From the NCBI GenBank assembly GCA_937858455.1, contig CALLYN010000959.1, positions 1 to 13,200 of the forward strand: DNA of 13,200 nucleotides. Reading direction: 5' to 3'. This stretch comes from an uncultured Kouleothrix sp. (GTDB taxonomy: Bacteria > Chloroflexota > Chloroflexia > Chloroflexales > Roseiflexaceae). Below are positions 1-8,117 of this stretch, piece by piece (position 1 is the first letter of the stretch; each line of letters starts with the position of its first letter). Position numbers and translations under genes: made by a program. The notes beneath the pieces are model-generated. The model was not told the origin of the DNA and did not search any database. It saw only the letters and a program-made list of their open reading frames with translations.

Positions 1-459
1 GGCCTGGTTGCGCGGCGAGGCCAGCGCCAGCCGCGCGCCGTGCAGCAGCAGCACGCCCGCGCCCGCGCCAAACGTATTCGTGGCGACATCGGCCGGGGTA
101 GCGGTGCGGGTGGGCAGAAACAGCTGGATCAGCTCGACCGACAGCGAGAGCCCCGCGCCAAGCGCGAGGGCCAGCAGCAGCGCGCCGCGCACCCGGTAGC
201 CGCGCCGCTCGAGCAGCCACGCCAGGCCAACCCCCAGCGGCACAAACAGAACAATATTATTGAGAATATCGGCGGGGTCGACCGGGCCGGACAGAAAGGC
301 GCCGAGCAGGCCGGCCAGGCCGGCGGTGCGCAGCGCGCTTGGGATCTGAAAATCGTAGGGGCGCAGCGTGAGGTGCAGGATAACGCCCACGCTGCCAAGC
401 GTGAGCAGCCAGGCGCCTAGCCCGGCGCTGCGCAAATATCGTGATGCAAGACGTTTCAT
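1..459 (-). CDS. VanZ-family membrane protein (partial, C-terminus beyond window)
   Basis: The frame is open from an ATG at 459 down to base 1 with no stop, so the 3' end lies outside the window and 153 residues are visible. The first hydrophobic segment is at residues 15-33, followed by the VanZ-like block DILNNIVLFVPLGVGLAW (64-81), a membrane segment at about 92-108, and the signature region with E109, Q112, R118, D124 and N128 (SVELIQLFLPTRTATPADVATN), then another hydrophobic stretch (130-140). This spacing of E..Q, R, D and N is typical of the VanZ-like family, membrane proteins named after the teicoplanin-resistance accessory gene; most members have no established function. The start is supported by a purine-rich AGAAAGGAA about 12 nt upstream, which is rather far. 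It appears monocistronic, with a candidate promoter at 546-574. Family membership is fairly sure, function unknown. Confidence 0.82.
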   Translation of the reverse strand, partial: MKRLASRYLRSAGLGAWLLTLGSVGVILHLTLRPYDFQIPSALRTAGLAGLLGAFLSGPVDPADILNNIVLFVPLGVGLAWLLERRGYRVRGALLLALALGAGLSLSVELIQLFLPTRTATPADVATNTFGAGAGVLLLHGARLALASPRNQA

Positions 460-540
460 ACAAACAGCGTGTTCCTTTCTCGTACCACAGGCGCCCCGCC
501 GCTGGGTAGGGCGCGCGGTGTACTACGAAATTCTTACACT

Positions 541-556
541 GTTTCTATTAAGAAAC
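541..556. promoter_or_regulatory. Palindrome GTTTCT-ATTA-AGAAAC over the VanZ promoter
   Basis: A perfect 6-bp inverted repeat with a 4-nt AT spacer sits in an AT-rich island in otherwise GC-rich DNA. It overlaps the predicted -10 box of the VanZ-family gene, which is where a repressor would bind. It could be an operator; no regulator gene next to it points to a binding protein. Confidence 0.35.
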
Positions 557-574
557 GATTAGCCACCCAAACAA
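546..574 (-). promoter_or_regulatory. Candidate sigma-70-type promoter of the VanZ-family gene
   Basis: Read on the minus strand, TTGTTT (574-569) and TTAATA (551-546) are separated by exactly 17 nt, about 87 nt upstream of the start codon at 459. The region is markedly more AT-rich than its surroundings. The -35 box also lies in the T-rich tail of the terminator of the preceding minus-strand gene. Confidence 0.4.
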
Positions 575-611
575 AATACGCAGGCGCCAGCGACCTATCG
601 CCAGCACCTGC
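570..611 (-). terminator. Rho-independent-like terminator after the 640-1185 gene
   Basis: On the minus strand the sequence forms an 8-bp stem (GCAGGTGC at 611-604 with GCGCCTGC at 587-580, one G-U pair). An inner GCGA/TCGC stem closes the loop, and a T-rich tail TATTTTGTTT follows immediately. It lies 29 nt past the stop codon of the upstream membrane protein gene and ahead of the VanZ gene, so it would separate the two into independent transcripts. Confidence 0.5.
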
Positions 612-639
612 GCGCAGCGCGCGTGGAACAAGGAACCAG

Positions 640-1185
640 CTAGATCCAGCCCAGCCCGGCGGCCGTCTGCAGCAGGCCGCACACCACCGCCCAGGCGACC
701 GTGCCGGTCATCCAGGCGCCGCTATGGCGGGCGCGCGCCTCGTCGGGGTTCACCGAGCCGTACCAGCGCCGCGAGCCGGGCCGCGTCAGCAGCCACACCT
801 CGAGCGGCGATACCACCAGCAGCAGCACGACGGTGTAGAGAAAGCCGTAGTGGCCCGCCGCGAGCTGGCGCGGCAGCACCGCCAGGCTGCCGATGCCCGC
901 CACCGTCAGCGCGCTGTTGCCGATCACCTGCACCCACCAGGCCAGGCCATTGCCGCGCCGCAGCGCCTCGCCCTGTGCGTAGGCCGCCGCCGCCCCGGCC
1001 AGCGGCAGCAGCCCCAGCAGCCGCGGCACCGTCACCCCGTTGTTCGGCACCCCGGCCAGCGTCAGGAGGCCCACAGCGGCCATCTGCACGCCAAAACCCC
1101 AATCGAAGGCTACGCCAATCCGCCCGCCGCGCGGCTCGGCGTCCGCGGCCGGGCGCGCCTGCGATGCGTTGATATTTGTCGCCAT
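640..1185 (-). CDS. Unknown multi-pass membrane protein (181 aa)
   Basis: The start chosen is the ATG at 1185, which has AGGAG eight nt upstream; a start eight codons earlier is possible but has no ribosome site. The N-terminal 25 residues (MATNINASQARPAADAEP...) are polar and probably cytoplasmic. Hydrophobic segments follow at about residues 30-47, 54-71, 82-104, 112-134 and 157-178, giving about five membrane spans. A charged loop GSRRWYGSVNPDEARARH (137-154) separates the last two. I do not recognise a family and see no catalytic motif. It lies 97 nt downstream of the fumarylacetoacetase-like gene on the same strand and ends before a terminator-like hairpin, so it may share that gene's transcript or have its own. 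Coding status is well supported by the ribosome site, hydrophobic pattern and codon bias. Confidence 0.75.
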   Translation of the reverse strand: MATNINASQARPAADAEPRGGRIGVAFDWGFGVQMAAVGLLTLAGVPNNGVTVPRLLGLLPLAGAAAAYAQGEALRRGNGLAWWVQVIGNSALTVAGIGSLAVLPRQLAAGHYGFLYTVVLLLVVSPLEVWLLTRPGSRRWYGSVNPDEARARHSGAWMTGTVAWAVVCGLLQTAAGLGWI

Positions 1186-1214
1186 AGCGAGTACTCCTTG
1201 CCTGCACATACACT

Positions 1215-1272
1215 AGCGGCACGCACGCCGCGTGCCACCGCTATGTCAGTACGCAGAATAGCGCATAGCGGT
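1215..1272. repeat. Two inverted repeats in the gap between two minus-strand genes
   Basis: GGCACGC (1218-1224) pairs with GCGTGCC (1230-1236) across a 5-nt loop. ACCGCTATG (1237-1245) pairs with CATAGCGGT (1264-1272) across 18 nt. Both fall between the stop of the hydrolase gene (1283) and the start of the next gene (1185). They could attenuate or stabilise a shared message, but there is no T-run, so they are not a standard terminator. Confidence 0.35.
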
Positions 1273-1282
1273 TTGGTGGCGC

Positions 1283-2308
1283 CTACGGGATAATCTGATT
1301 CTTCAGCACGCCCAGGCCGGCGACCTCAAGCTCGACCTCGTCGCCGGGGGCGAGCCACGGCCCCTGCCCGGCGGTGAGCTCGAGCAGGCAGCCGGTGCCG
1401 ACAGTGCCGCTGCCCAGTATGTCGCCGGGGTACAGCGTGGCGTCGCGCGAGGCCCGCGCGATCATCTGGGCAAACGTATAGTAGATATCGCGGAAGTTGC
1501 CGCGCGAGCGCTCCTCGCCGTTCACGCGCGCCAGCATCGGCATGTTGAAGCGCCCGTCGCCCAGCGCCAGGTCGGCAAGCTCGTCGGGGGTGGCCAGCCA
1601 GGGGCCAAGCGAAGTAGCGAAATCCTTGCCCTTGGCCGGCCCGAGGCCCACCGCCATCTCTTCGCGCTGCAGGTCGCGCGCGCTCCAGTCGTTCAGGATC
1701 GTGTAGCCGGCGATATACGCCTCGGCGTCTTCCTCGGCGATGTCGCGCCCGGCCCGGCCGATCACACAGGCGACCTCAAGCTCGTAGTCGAGCGCGCTGG
1801 TGCGCGGCAGCGGGATGTCGGCGTTCGGGCCATAGATCGCCATGTGGTTGCCGAAGTAGAACACCGGGATCTCGTACCAGGCGTAGGGCACATCGCGGCC
1901 GCGGTTGCGGTTGGCGGTGGCCACGTGCTGCTCAAAGGCATAGAAATCGCGCAGGCTGTTGGGGCGCGGCAGCGGCGCCACCAGCCGCACCTCGTCGATC
2001 GGCAGCACCATCTCGACCCCGCCGATCGCGATGGCGCCCGAGAGGCCGCGCCCAGGCGCAACCATCTGGCCGAACTCGTCGGCATCGCTCACGCCCAGCT
2101 GGTCGAGCACGGCGGTGGCGATCTCGAACGCCCCGTCGAGGCCCATGCCGTCTGGCGCGCCGCGCAGGATGTCCAGCAGCTCCCAGCGCTGGTCGTCGTG
2201 CTGCTCGAACACCAGCGGCGCCGCCGCCGCGATATCGATCACCGCCTCGCCCAGCAGCACGCCCGCGCGCGCGAAACGGTCGATATAATTGAAGCTGACA
2301 AAGCGCAT
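1283..2308 (-). CDS. Fumarylacetoacetate hydrolase family protein (fumarylacetoacetase-like)
   Basis: This 341-residue protein has the FAH fold signature in its C-terminal two thirds. Residues that match those described for mammalian fumarylacetoacetase are visible: the metal ligands D121 (in RDFYAFEQH), E176 and E178 (LDYELEV) and D207 (NDWSARD), Y123, the catalytic-type H128 seven residues after D121, and K228 in GKDFATSLGPW. The block LYPGDILGSGTVGTG (292-306) is also typical. The true enzyme splits fumarylacetoacetate into fumarate and acetoacetate at the end of tyrosine breakdown. The mammalian GYHGRAS segment is not conserved here (YFGNHMAIYG instead), so a related acylpyruvate or 2-keto acid substrate is possible. 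The ATG at 2308 has GGAG seven nt upstream. It is divergent from an Lrp/AsnC regulator. Family certain, exact substrate uncertain. Confidence 0.9.
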   Translation of the reverse strand: MRFVSFNYIDRFARAGVLLGEAVIDIAAAAPLVFEQHDDQRWELLDILRGAPDGMGLDGAFEIATAVLDQLGVSDADEFGQMVAPGRGLSGAIAIGGVEMVLPIDEVRLVAPLPRPNSLRDFYAFEQHVATANRNRGRDVPYAWYEIPVFYFGNHMAIYGPNADIPLPRTSALDYELEVACVIGRAGRDIAEEDAEAYIAGYTILNDWSARDLQREEMAVGLGPAKGKDFATSLGPWLATPDELADLALGDGRFNMPMLARVNGEERSRGNFRDIYYTFAQMIARASRDATLYPGDILGSGTVGTGCLLELTAGQGPWLAPGDEVELEVAGLGVLKNQIIP

Positions 2309-2358
2309 ACTGTTTCTCCGAATCGGCCGGCCCGACGCCGGGTTGCGGCACGGGCGCT

Positions 2359-2364
2359 ATTGTA
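2359..2364 (-). promoter_or_regulatory. Candidate -10 box (TACAAT) of the hydrolase gene
   Basis: On the minus strand TACAAT lies 50 nt upstream of the start codon at 2308. No convincing -35 hexamer sits 16-18 nt further out; that stretch is a GC palindrome (CGGCC...GGCCG), which may be a factor-binding site instead. Weak call. Confidence 0.3.
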
Positions 2365-2425
2365 CCCTATTTGCAGCGGCCGGCGCGGCCGGATTTGACA
2401 GCGCGCGCAGAACCCGATAGCCTTT

Positions 2426-2527
2426 AGGACTTACGCAGCTAGCGTACTCAGCCTTCGGCAGAGCGGTACTTTCCTTTTACAGGACTTACGCGGTGCGCGT
2501 TTTTGCCTTCGGCAGAGCGGTACTTTT
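2426..2527. repeat. Tandem duplication of the left arm of the MITE-like element
   Basis: AGGACTTACGC at 2426-2436 recurs at 2481-2491, and GCCTTCGGCAGAGCGGTACTTT at 2451-2472 recurs at 2505-2526, with an offset of 54-55 bp. The DNA between the shared blocks has diverged. This suggests either a duplicated end or one element nested in a relative. Confidence 0.7.
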
Positions 2528-2535
2528 CATGGATG

Positions 2536-2574
2536 GTGCTGAGATTTTGGCGCAAAGCGCCAAAATCTCAGCAC
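2536..2574. repeat. Perfect 18-bp hairpin at the core of the MITE-like element
   Basis: Positions 2536-2553 pair without mismatch with 2557-2574 around an AAA loop; the stem includes GAGATTTTGG/CCAAAATCTC. It is followed on the plus strand by AAAAGAAAG rather than T's. It would form a very stable RNA hairpin in any transcript crossing the element. Confidence 0.8.
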
Positions 2575-2690
2575 AAAAGAAAGCGAAGTACCCTGCTGCC
2601 GCAGGCACAATGCACGGTTTCGGGAAGCCGAACAGCGCAACGGCGTAAGTCCTAAGCCTTGATCAGCGAACAAAGCGAAGGCGCAACACC

Positions 2691-3158
2691 ATGGCTGGTG
2701 CCCATTCCAACGAGCTGCTCGACAGCATCAACCGCAAGCTGCTGCGGCTGCTGCAGGCCAACGCGCGCAGCTCGTTCAGCGAGCTTGGGCGCGCGGTGGG
2801 GCTTTCGGCGCCGGCGGTGGCCGAGCGCGTGCGGCGCCTCGAAGAGGCCGGGGTGATCACCGGCTACCACGCGGCCGTGAACCCCGCGAAGGTTGGGCTG
2901 GAGCTGCTGGCGTTTATGCGGCTGAGCGAGGTAGGCGAGCGCGGCGAGCGCGTGGCCGACCTGGTGCGCGAGCTGCCCGAGGTGATCGAGTGCCACCGCG
3001 TCACCGGCAGCGATAGCTACATCCTCAAGATCGCGGCCGCCTCGGTCGCGCACCTCGAGGCGCTGATCGACCGCTTCAACCCCTACGGCCAGATCACCAC
3101 CGCGCTGGTGCTTTCGTCGGCGGTCGAGCGCCACCAGCTCGAGCCGCCCGAGCGCTGA
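2691..3158 (+). CDS. Lrp/AsnC-family transcriptional regulator
   Basis: The 155-residue length is typical of the family. Residues 7-55 form the N-terminal winged helix-turn-helix: NELLDSINRKLLRLLQANAR, then SFSELGRAVGLSAPAVAERVRRLEEAGVI (29-56), followed by the family's GYHAAVNPAKVGL link. Residues 70-145 form the RAM (ligand-binding, oligomerisation) domain with CHRVTGSDSYILK (101-113), the usual effector-pocket segment. Members bind amino acids or related metabolites and often control neighbouring catabolic or transport genes. The start ATG has only a weak GAAGG about 8 nt upstream. A 230-bp MITE-like element ends 36 nt before the ATG, so the promoter lies within or beyond it. The gene is divergent from the fumarylacetoacetase-like gene and converges on the deacylase/acetoacetyl-CoA synthetase operon, so either could be a target (inference). 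Confidence 0.93.
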   Translation: MAGAHSNELLDSINRKLLRLLQANARSSFSELGRAVGLSAPAVAERVRRLEEAGVITGYHAAVNPAKVGLELLAFMRLSEVGERGERVADLVRELPEVIECHRVTGSDSYILKIAAASVAHLEALIDRFNPYGQITTALVLSSAVERHQLEPPER

Positions 3159-3195
3159 GCGCCGCAGATCGCAGCCGGGCCGCGCAGAGCAATCG

Positions 3196-3238
3196 GCGAT
3201 GCTGACGCGCTCCGGGGCGCCCGCAGGGTCAGCATCGC
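3196..3238. terminator. Stem-loop between convergent genes
   Basis: GCGATGCTGAC (3196-3206) pairs perfectly with GTCAGCATCGC (3228-3238). The 21-nt loop is GC-rich and can itself fold. It sits between the Lrp-type gene ending at 3158 and the deacylase gene ending at 3250 on the other strand, the place for a bidirectional terminator. No T-run follows on either strand, so it is terminator-like rather than classical. Confidence 0.5.
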
Positions 3239-3249
3239 TGCGCTTGGTG

Positions 3250-3753
3250 TCAGCCCTGGCGCACCACCTCGGCAGCCTGGCCGCCGGTGAGCGCCAGCAG
3301 GTCGGCGGTGGCCAGCGAGATCAGCACCGCCGGGTCGCCGGTGCCGCCGTACACGCGCTCAAGCCGCAGCACCGCCGGGTCGACCAGCGTCGGCAGCGCT
3401 ACGCGGTGGCCAAACGAAGGCATGCAGCCCACCACAAAGCCGGTGATCGCATAGGCCTGCTCGGGCCGCGCCAGCCCGGTCTTGCCGCGGCTCACGCCGA
3501 AGTGCCGCGCCAGCGCGCGGTCGTCGATGCGCGCGCGGCCGGCGGCGATCACCAGGATGGCCGCTTCGCCGACGATGCACACAATGTTCTTGGTCATCGC
3601 CTCCACCGGCACGCCGATCGCGGCGGCGGCGGCCTCGACGGTGGGCATGGGCTGGCTGGCGTGGTGCAGCGTCGCGGCGATCCCGCGCGCGGCCGCGATC
3701 TCGCGCAGCTCGGCGGGGCTGCGCAGCGATTGGCTGGAGCTAGGGTTGGTCAA
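3250..3753 (-). CDS. YbaK/ProX-type aminoacyl-tRNA deacylase
   Basis: The 167-residue single-domain protein matches the YbaK/EbsC editing-domain family, which hydrolyses mischarged tRNA (for example Cys- or Ala-tRNAPro) in trans. Visible family features are the conserved K55 in MTKNIVCIV, the substrate loop GFVVGCMPSFGHRV (105-118) and the C-terminal GGTGDPAVLIS...LLALTGG (136-158). The start is a TTG at 3753 with GAGAGG five nt upstream; no ATG lies near. That start overlaps the last 14 nt of the acetoacetyl-CoA synthetase gene, so translation is probably coupled to it. The operon partner is not an obvious functional partner. Family confident; which mischarged tRNA it edits cannot be read from the sequence. 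Confidence 0.9.
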   Translation of the reverse strand: MTNPSSSQSLRSPAELREIAAARGIAATLHHASQPMPTVEAAAAAIGVPVEAMTKNIVCIVGEAAILVIAAGRARIDDRALARHFGVSRGKTGLARPEQAYAITGFVVGCMPSFGHRVALPTLVDPAVLRLERVYGGTGDPAVLISLATADLLALTGGQAAEVVRQG

Positions 3754-5731
3754 GCGAACCTCTCAGGCGATCGGCGAACCGCAGAAAGAAATCGAGCGCG
3801 GCCGGGTTGCGCAGCGAGCCGGCGCTCAGCGCCACCCCCACCGGGTGGCCCAGCAGAATGCGGCGGATCGGCACCTCGAGCTTTTTGCCGCTGAGCGTGT
3901 ACGGCACCTCGTCGATCGCCACGATCTCATCGGGCACGTGGCGCGGCGATACCTCCTGGCGCAGCGCTTGCCTGATCCGCTGGCGCAGCCCTTCGTCGAG
4001 CGACGCGCCGGCGCGCAGCACCACAAACAGCGGCATAAACGATTCGCGCCCGAGCAGCTCGAGGTCGACAACCAGGCTGTCGGCGATCTCGGGGAGGCCC
4101 TCCACCACGCGGTAGATCTCGCTGGTGCCCATGCGCACGCCCTGGCGGTTGATCGTCGAGTCGGATCGGCCGTAGATCACGCAGCCGCCGCGCTCGTTGA
4201 TCGCGATCCAGTCGCCGTGCCGCCACACCCCCGGGTACATATCGAAGTAGCTGGCGCGGTAGCGCGCGCCGCCCGGGTCGTTCCAGAAAGCGATCGGCAT
4301 CGAGGGCATTGGCGCGGTGATCACCAGCTCGCCAACCTCGCCCACCAGCGCTCTGCCGCCAGGGCCGAACGCCTGCACATTCGCGCCAAGCGAGGCGCCC
4401 TGGATCTCGCCGGCGTAGATCGGCTGCACGCGCACGCCGCCGACAAACGCGGTGCACACATCGGTGCCGCCGCTGAGCGACTCGAGCGCCAGCCGCGGGC
4501 TCACGTGCGCGTACACCCACGCAAAGCCAGCCACCGTCAGCGGCGAGCCCGTCGAGCCGAGCGCGCGAATGGCGCGCAGGTCGTAGTGCTCGCTCGGCCG
4601 CAGGCCCGCCTTCATGCACGCCGCGATAAACGCCGCAGACGTGCCGAAGTAGGTGATGCCGGCGCGCTCGGCCAGCGCCCACAGCGCGCCGATATCCGGC
4701 CAGGCCGGGCTGCCGTCGTACAGCACAATGCTGCAACCGCTCAGCAAGCTGCCCACCAGGTAGTTCCACATCATCCAGCCGGTGCTGCTGAACCAGAAGA
4801 AGCGGTCGCCGGGCCGCAGATCGTTGTGGAAGATCGTCGCCTTGGCATGCTCGAGCAGAATGCCGCCGTGGCTCTGCACGATCGGCTTGGGCAGGCCGGT
4901 GGTGCCCGACGAGTACACGATCCACAGCGGGTGATCGAACGGCACCTGCTCGAACTGCAGCCCGGCCGGCGGGCTCGCGGCCAGCGCGTCGTCCCACAGC
5001 ACGGCGTCGCGCAGCTCGCCCAGGCCCGCGCCCGCCCGTGGGAGGACGATCGTCTGGCGCAGCGAGGGCAGCTGCGCCTGCAGCTCGGCCAGCACCGCGC
5101 GCCGGTCGAACAGCTTGCCGCCGTAGCGATAGCCATCGACGGCGATCAGCACCCTCGGCTCGATCTGGCTGAAGCGATCGAGCACGCTGCGGCTGCCAAA
5201 GTCGGGCGCGCAGCACGACCAGATCGCGCCGAGGCTGGCGGTGGCAAGCAGCGCGACGATCGCCTCGGGGATGTTCGGCAAATAGGCCACCACCCGGTCG
5301 CCGGGGCGCACGCCCATGCGCCGCAGCGCCGCGGCCAGGCGCGCGGTCTGCTCGTAGGTCGCGGCCCAGCTCAAAGCGGCAAGCGGCTGATCCTCGGCCT
5401 GAAACACAATCATCGGCCGCTCGTCGGCGCGCTTGCTGAAGATATTCTCGGCGTAGTTGAGGCGCGCGCCGGCAAACCACTGCGCGCCTGGCATCACCCG
5501 CTCGGGCAGCACAACCTCGGCGCGGCGCGAGGCGACAACGCCGGCATACTCCCACAGGCTGGCCCAGAACGCTTCGAGCTGATCGACCGACCAGCGCCAC
5601 AGCTCGGGGTATCCGCCGAAGCGCAGGCCGCGCGTCGCCTCGAGCCAGCGCATGTAGCGCGTCAGGTTGGCCTGCGCCAGGTCCTCGGCCGTGGGCTGCC
5701 AGAGCATATCGCCCTCGTGGATCGGTGCCAT
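3740..5731 (-). CDS. Acetoacetyl-CoA synthetase (acetoacetate-CoA ligase)
   Basis: The 663-residue length fits acetoacetyl-CoA synthetases. It belongs to the ANL adenylate-forming superfamily: N-terminal ACS-type cap (1-100, MLWQPTAEDLAQANLTRYM), P-loop YSSGTTGLPK (273-282), FFWFSSTGWMMWN (311-323) as in acetate/acetoacetate ligases, GGTD (421-424), the hinge region GRSDSTINRQGVRMGTSEIYR (521-541), and the C-terminal catalytic lysine K616 in LSGKKLEVPIRR. The LSGKKLEVP form is typical of the acetoacetate branch. The enzyme makes acetoacetyl-CoA from acetoacetate, ATP and CoA in the cytoplasm. I chose the ATG at 5731 because AGGAGG lies five nt upstream; the longer open frame to 5956 runs through repeat DNA. 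The YbaK-type gene follows with a 14-nt overlap. A symbol such as aacS would fit but is by similarity only. Confidence 0.93.
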   Translation of the reverse strand: MAPIHEGDMLWQPTAEDLAQANLTRYMRWLEATRGLRFGGYPELWRWSVDQLEAFWASLWEYAGVVASRRAEVVLPERVMPGAQWFAGARLNYAENIFSKRADERPMIVFQAEDQPLAALSWAATYEQTARLAAALRRMGVRPGDRVVAYLPNIPEAIVALLATASLGAIWSCCAPDFGSRSVLDRFSQIEPRVLIAVDGYRYGGKLFDRRAVLAELQAQLPSLRQTIVLPRAGAGLGELRDAVLWDDALAASPPAGLQFEQVPFDHPLWIVYSSGTTGLPKPIVQSHGGILLEHAKATIFHNDLRPGDRFFWFSSTGWMMWNYLVGSLLSGCSIVLYDGSPAWPDIGALWALAERAGITYFGTSAAFIAACMKAGLRPSEHYDLRAIRALGSTGSPLTVAGFAWVYAHVSPRLALESLSGGTDVCTAFVGGVRVQPIYAGEIQGASLGANVQAFGPGGRALVGEVGELVITAPMPSMPIAFWNDPGGARYRASYFDMYPGVWRHGDWIAINERGGCVIYGRSDSTINRQGVRMGTSEIYRVVEGLPEIADSLVVDLELLGRESFMPLFVVLRAGASLDEGLRQRIRQALRQEVSPRHVPDEIVAIDEVPYTLSGKKLEVPIRRILLGHPVGVALSAGSLRNPAALDFFLRFADRLRGSLDQP

Positions 5732-5799
5732 AGCATCCTCCTCGGTGCCAGCAGACCAGCGTGCCCCGGCCGCGCAGGCAGCATCGCCCGAGCACAGAG

Positions 5800-5826
5800 G
5801 GTATACCGTCTGCGCGGCTTTGTCAA
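5800..5826 (-). promoter_or_regulatory. Candidate promoter of the acetoacetyl-CoA synthetase operon
   Basis: On the minus strand a perfect TTGACA (5826-5821) is followed by TATACC (5805-5800) with a 15-nt spacer, shorter than the ideal 17. The start codon is about 70 nt downstream. The consensus -35 in GC-rich DNA makes this likely, but the spacing is suboptimal, so an activator might help. Confidence 0.45.
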
Positions 5827-5865
5827 TATGGAGCCGGCGGCAGCCAGGGCTGGTGCAACGTCGGC

Positions 5866-6013
5866 CCTCACCCCCCTTACCCCCCTCTCCCGCGTGCGGG
5901 CGAGGGGGGATTATTGTTGGCTGTGTGGTGCGGTCGCCGCCGCGACCGCACCACACAGCCAGATGTGTTCATCCCTTCCCCTGACAGGGGAGGGGGTAGG
6001 GGGAGGGGTCGAC
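5866..6013. repeat. REPIN-like inverted pair of C-rich repeats around a 20-bp palindrome
   Basis: The left arm (5866-5910) is a C-rich repeat carrying its own hairpin: CCCCCCTC...CCCGC (5880-5893) with GCGGG...GAGGGGGG (5896-5909). The right arm (about 5972-6013) is a diverged inverted copy with a CCCCT/AGGGG hairpin (5978-5990). Between them 5918-5937 pairs perfectly with 5942-5961 around the loop CGCC. The two arms therefore face each other like a REP doublet. The block fills the gap between the divergent acetoacetyl-CoA synthetase and tRNA-Gly promoters. No coding capacity is credible here. Confidence 0.75.
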
Positions 6014-6044
6014 AGGCTTTGCACGAGCCCTGAAGGCGCCCTAG

Positions 6045-7996
<1,952 letters not shown>

Positions 7997-8117
7997 CGCC
8001 GCGCCGCGCTATGTCGTGCTGGCTGAAGGCAGATGCCGGCGCATTCGACGCTCACACGACACCCCTACGCTATGCTGGCGCCAACCGAAATCAACCATTG
8101 GCGAAAAGGAGTGCATC

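Larger units (their letters stand above)
2425..2654. mobile_element. MITE-like non-coding element, 12-bp TIRs, 6-bp flanking duplication
   Basis: The 230-bp element begins with TAGGACTTACGC (2425-2436) and ends with its exact reverse complement GCGTAAGTCCTA (2643-2654). It is flanked on both sides by AGCCTT (2419-2424 and 2655-2660), the pattern left by a DDE transposase insertion. It contains no credible ORF, so it would depend on a transposase supplied elsewhere. Its interior is a large imperfect palindrome: GCCTTCGGCAGAGCGGTACTTT on the left (2451-2472, repeated at 2505-2526) has a diverged inverted partner around 2577-2608, and a perfect hairpin lies at the centre. It is inserted between the divergent hydrolase and Lrp/AsnC genes, ending 36 nt before the Lrp start codon, so it very likely shapes that gene's 5' region. 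The parent insertion-sequence family is not determined. Confidence 0.75.

Noticed and set aside
469..1293. Plus-strand open frame of 274 codons
   Set aside because: It is antisense to the membrane protein gene, composition is Arg/Gln/His/Ala-rich, and no ribosome site or domain is present.
2426..2527. Two direct repeats considered as a CRISPR-like array
   Set aside because: There are only two copies, the repeats are not uniform, the spacing is filled with diverged copies rather than unique spacers, and they lie inside an element with terminal inverted repeats.
5732..5956. N-terminal extension of acetoacetyl-CoA synthetase
   Set aside because: The frame is open to 5956, but the extra 75 codons cross the promoter and the C-rich repeat. 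The ATG at 5731 has a perfect ribosome site and the family's usual N-terminus.
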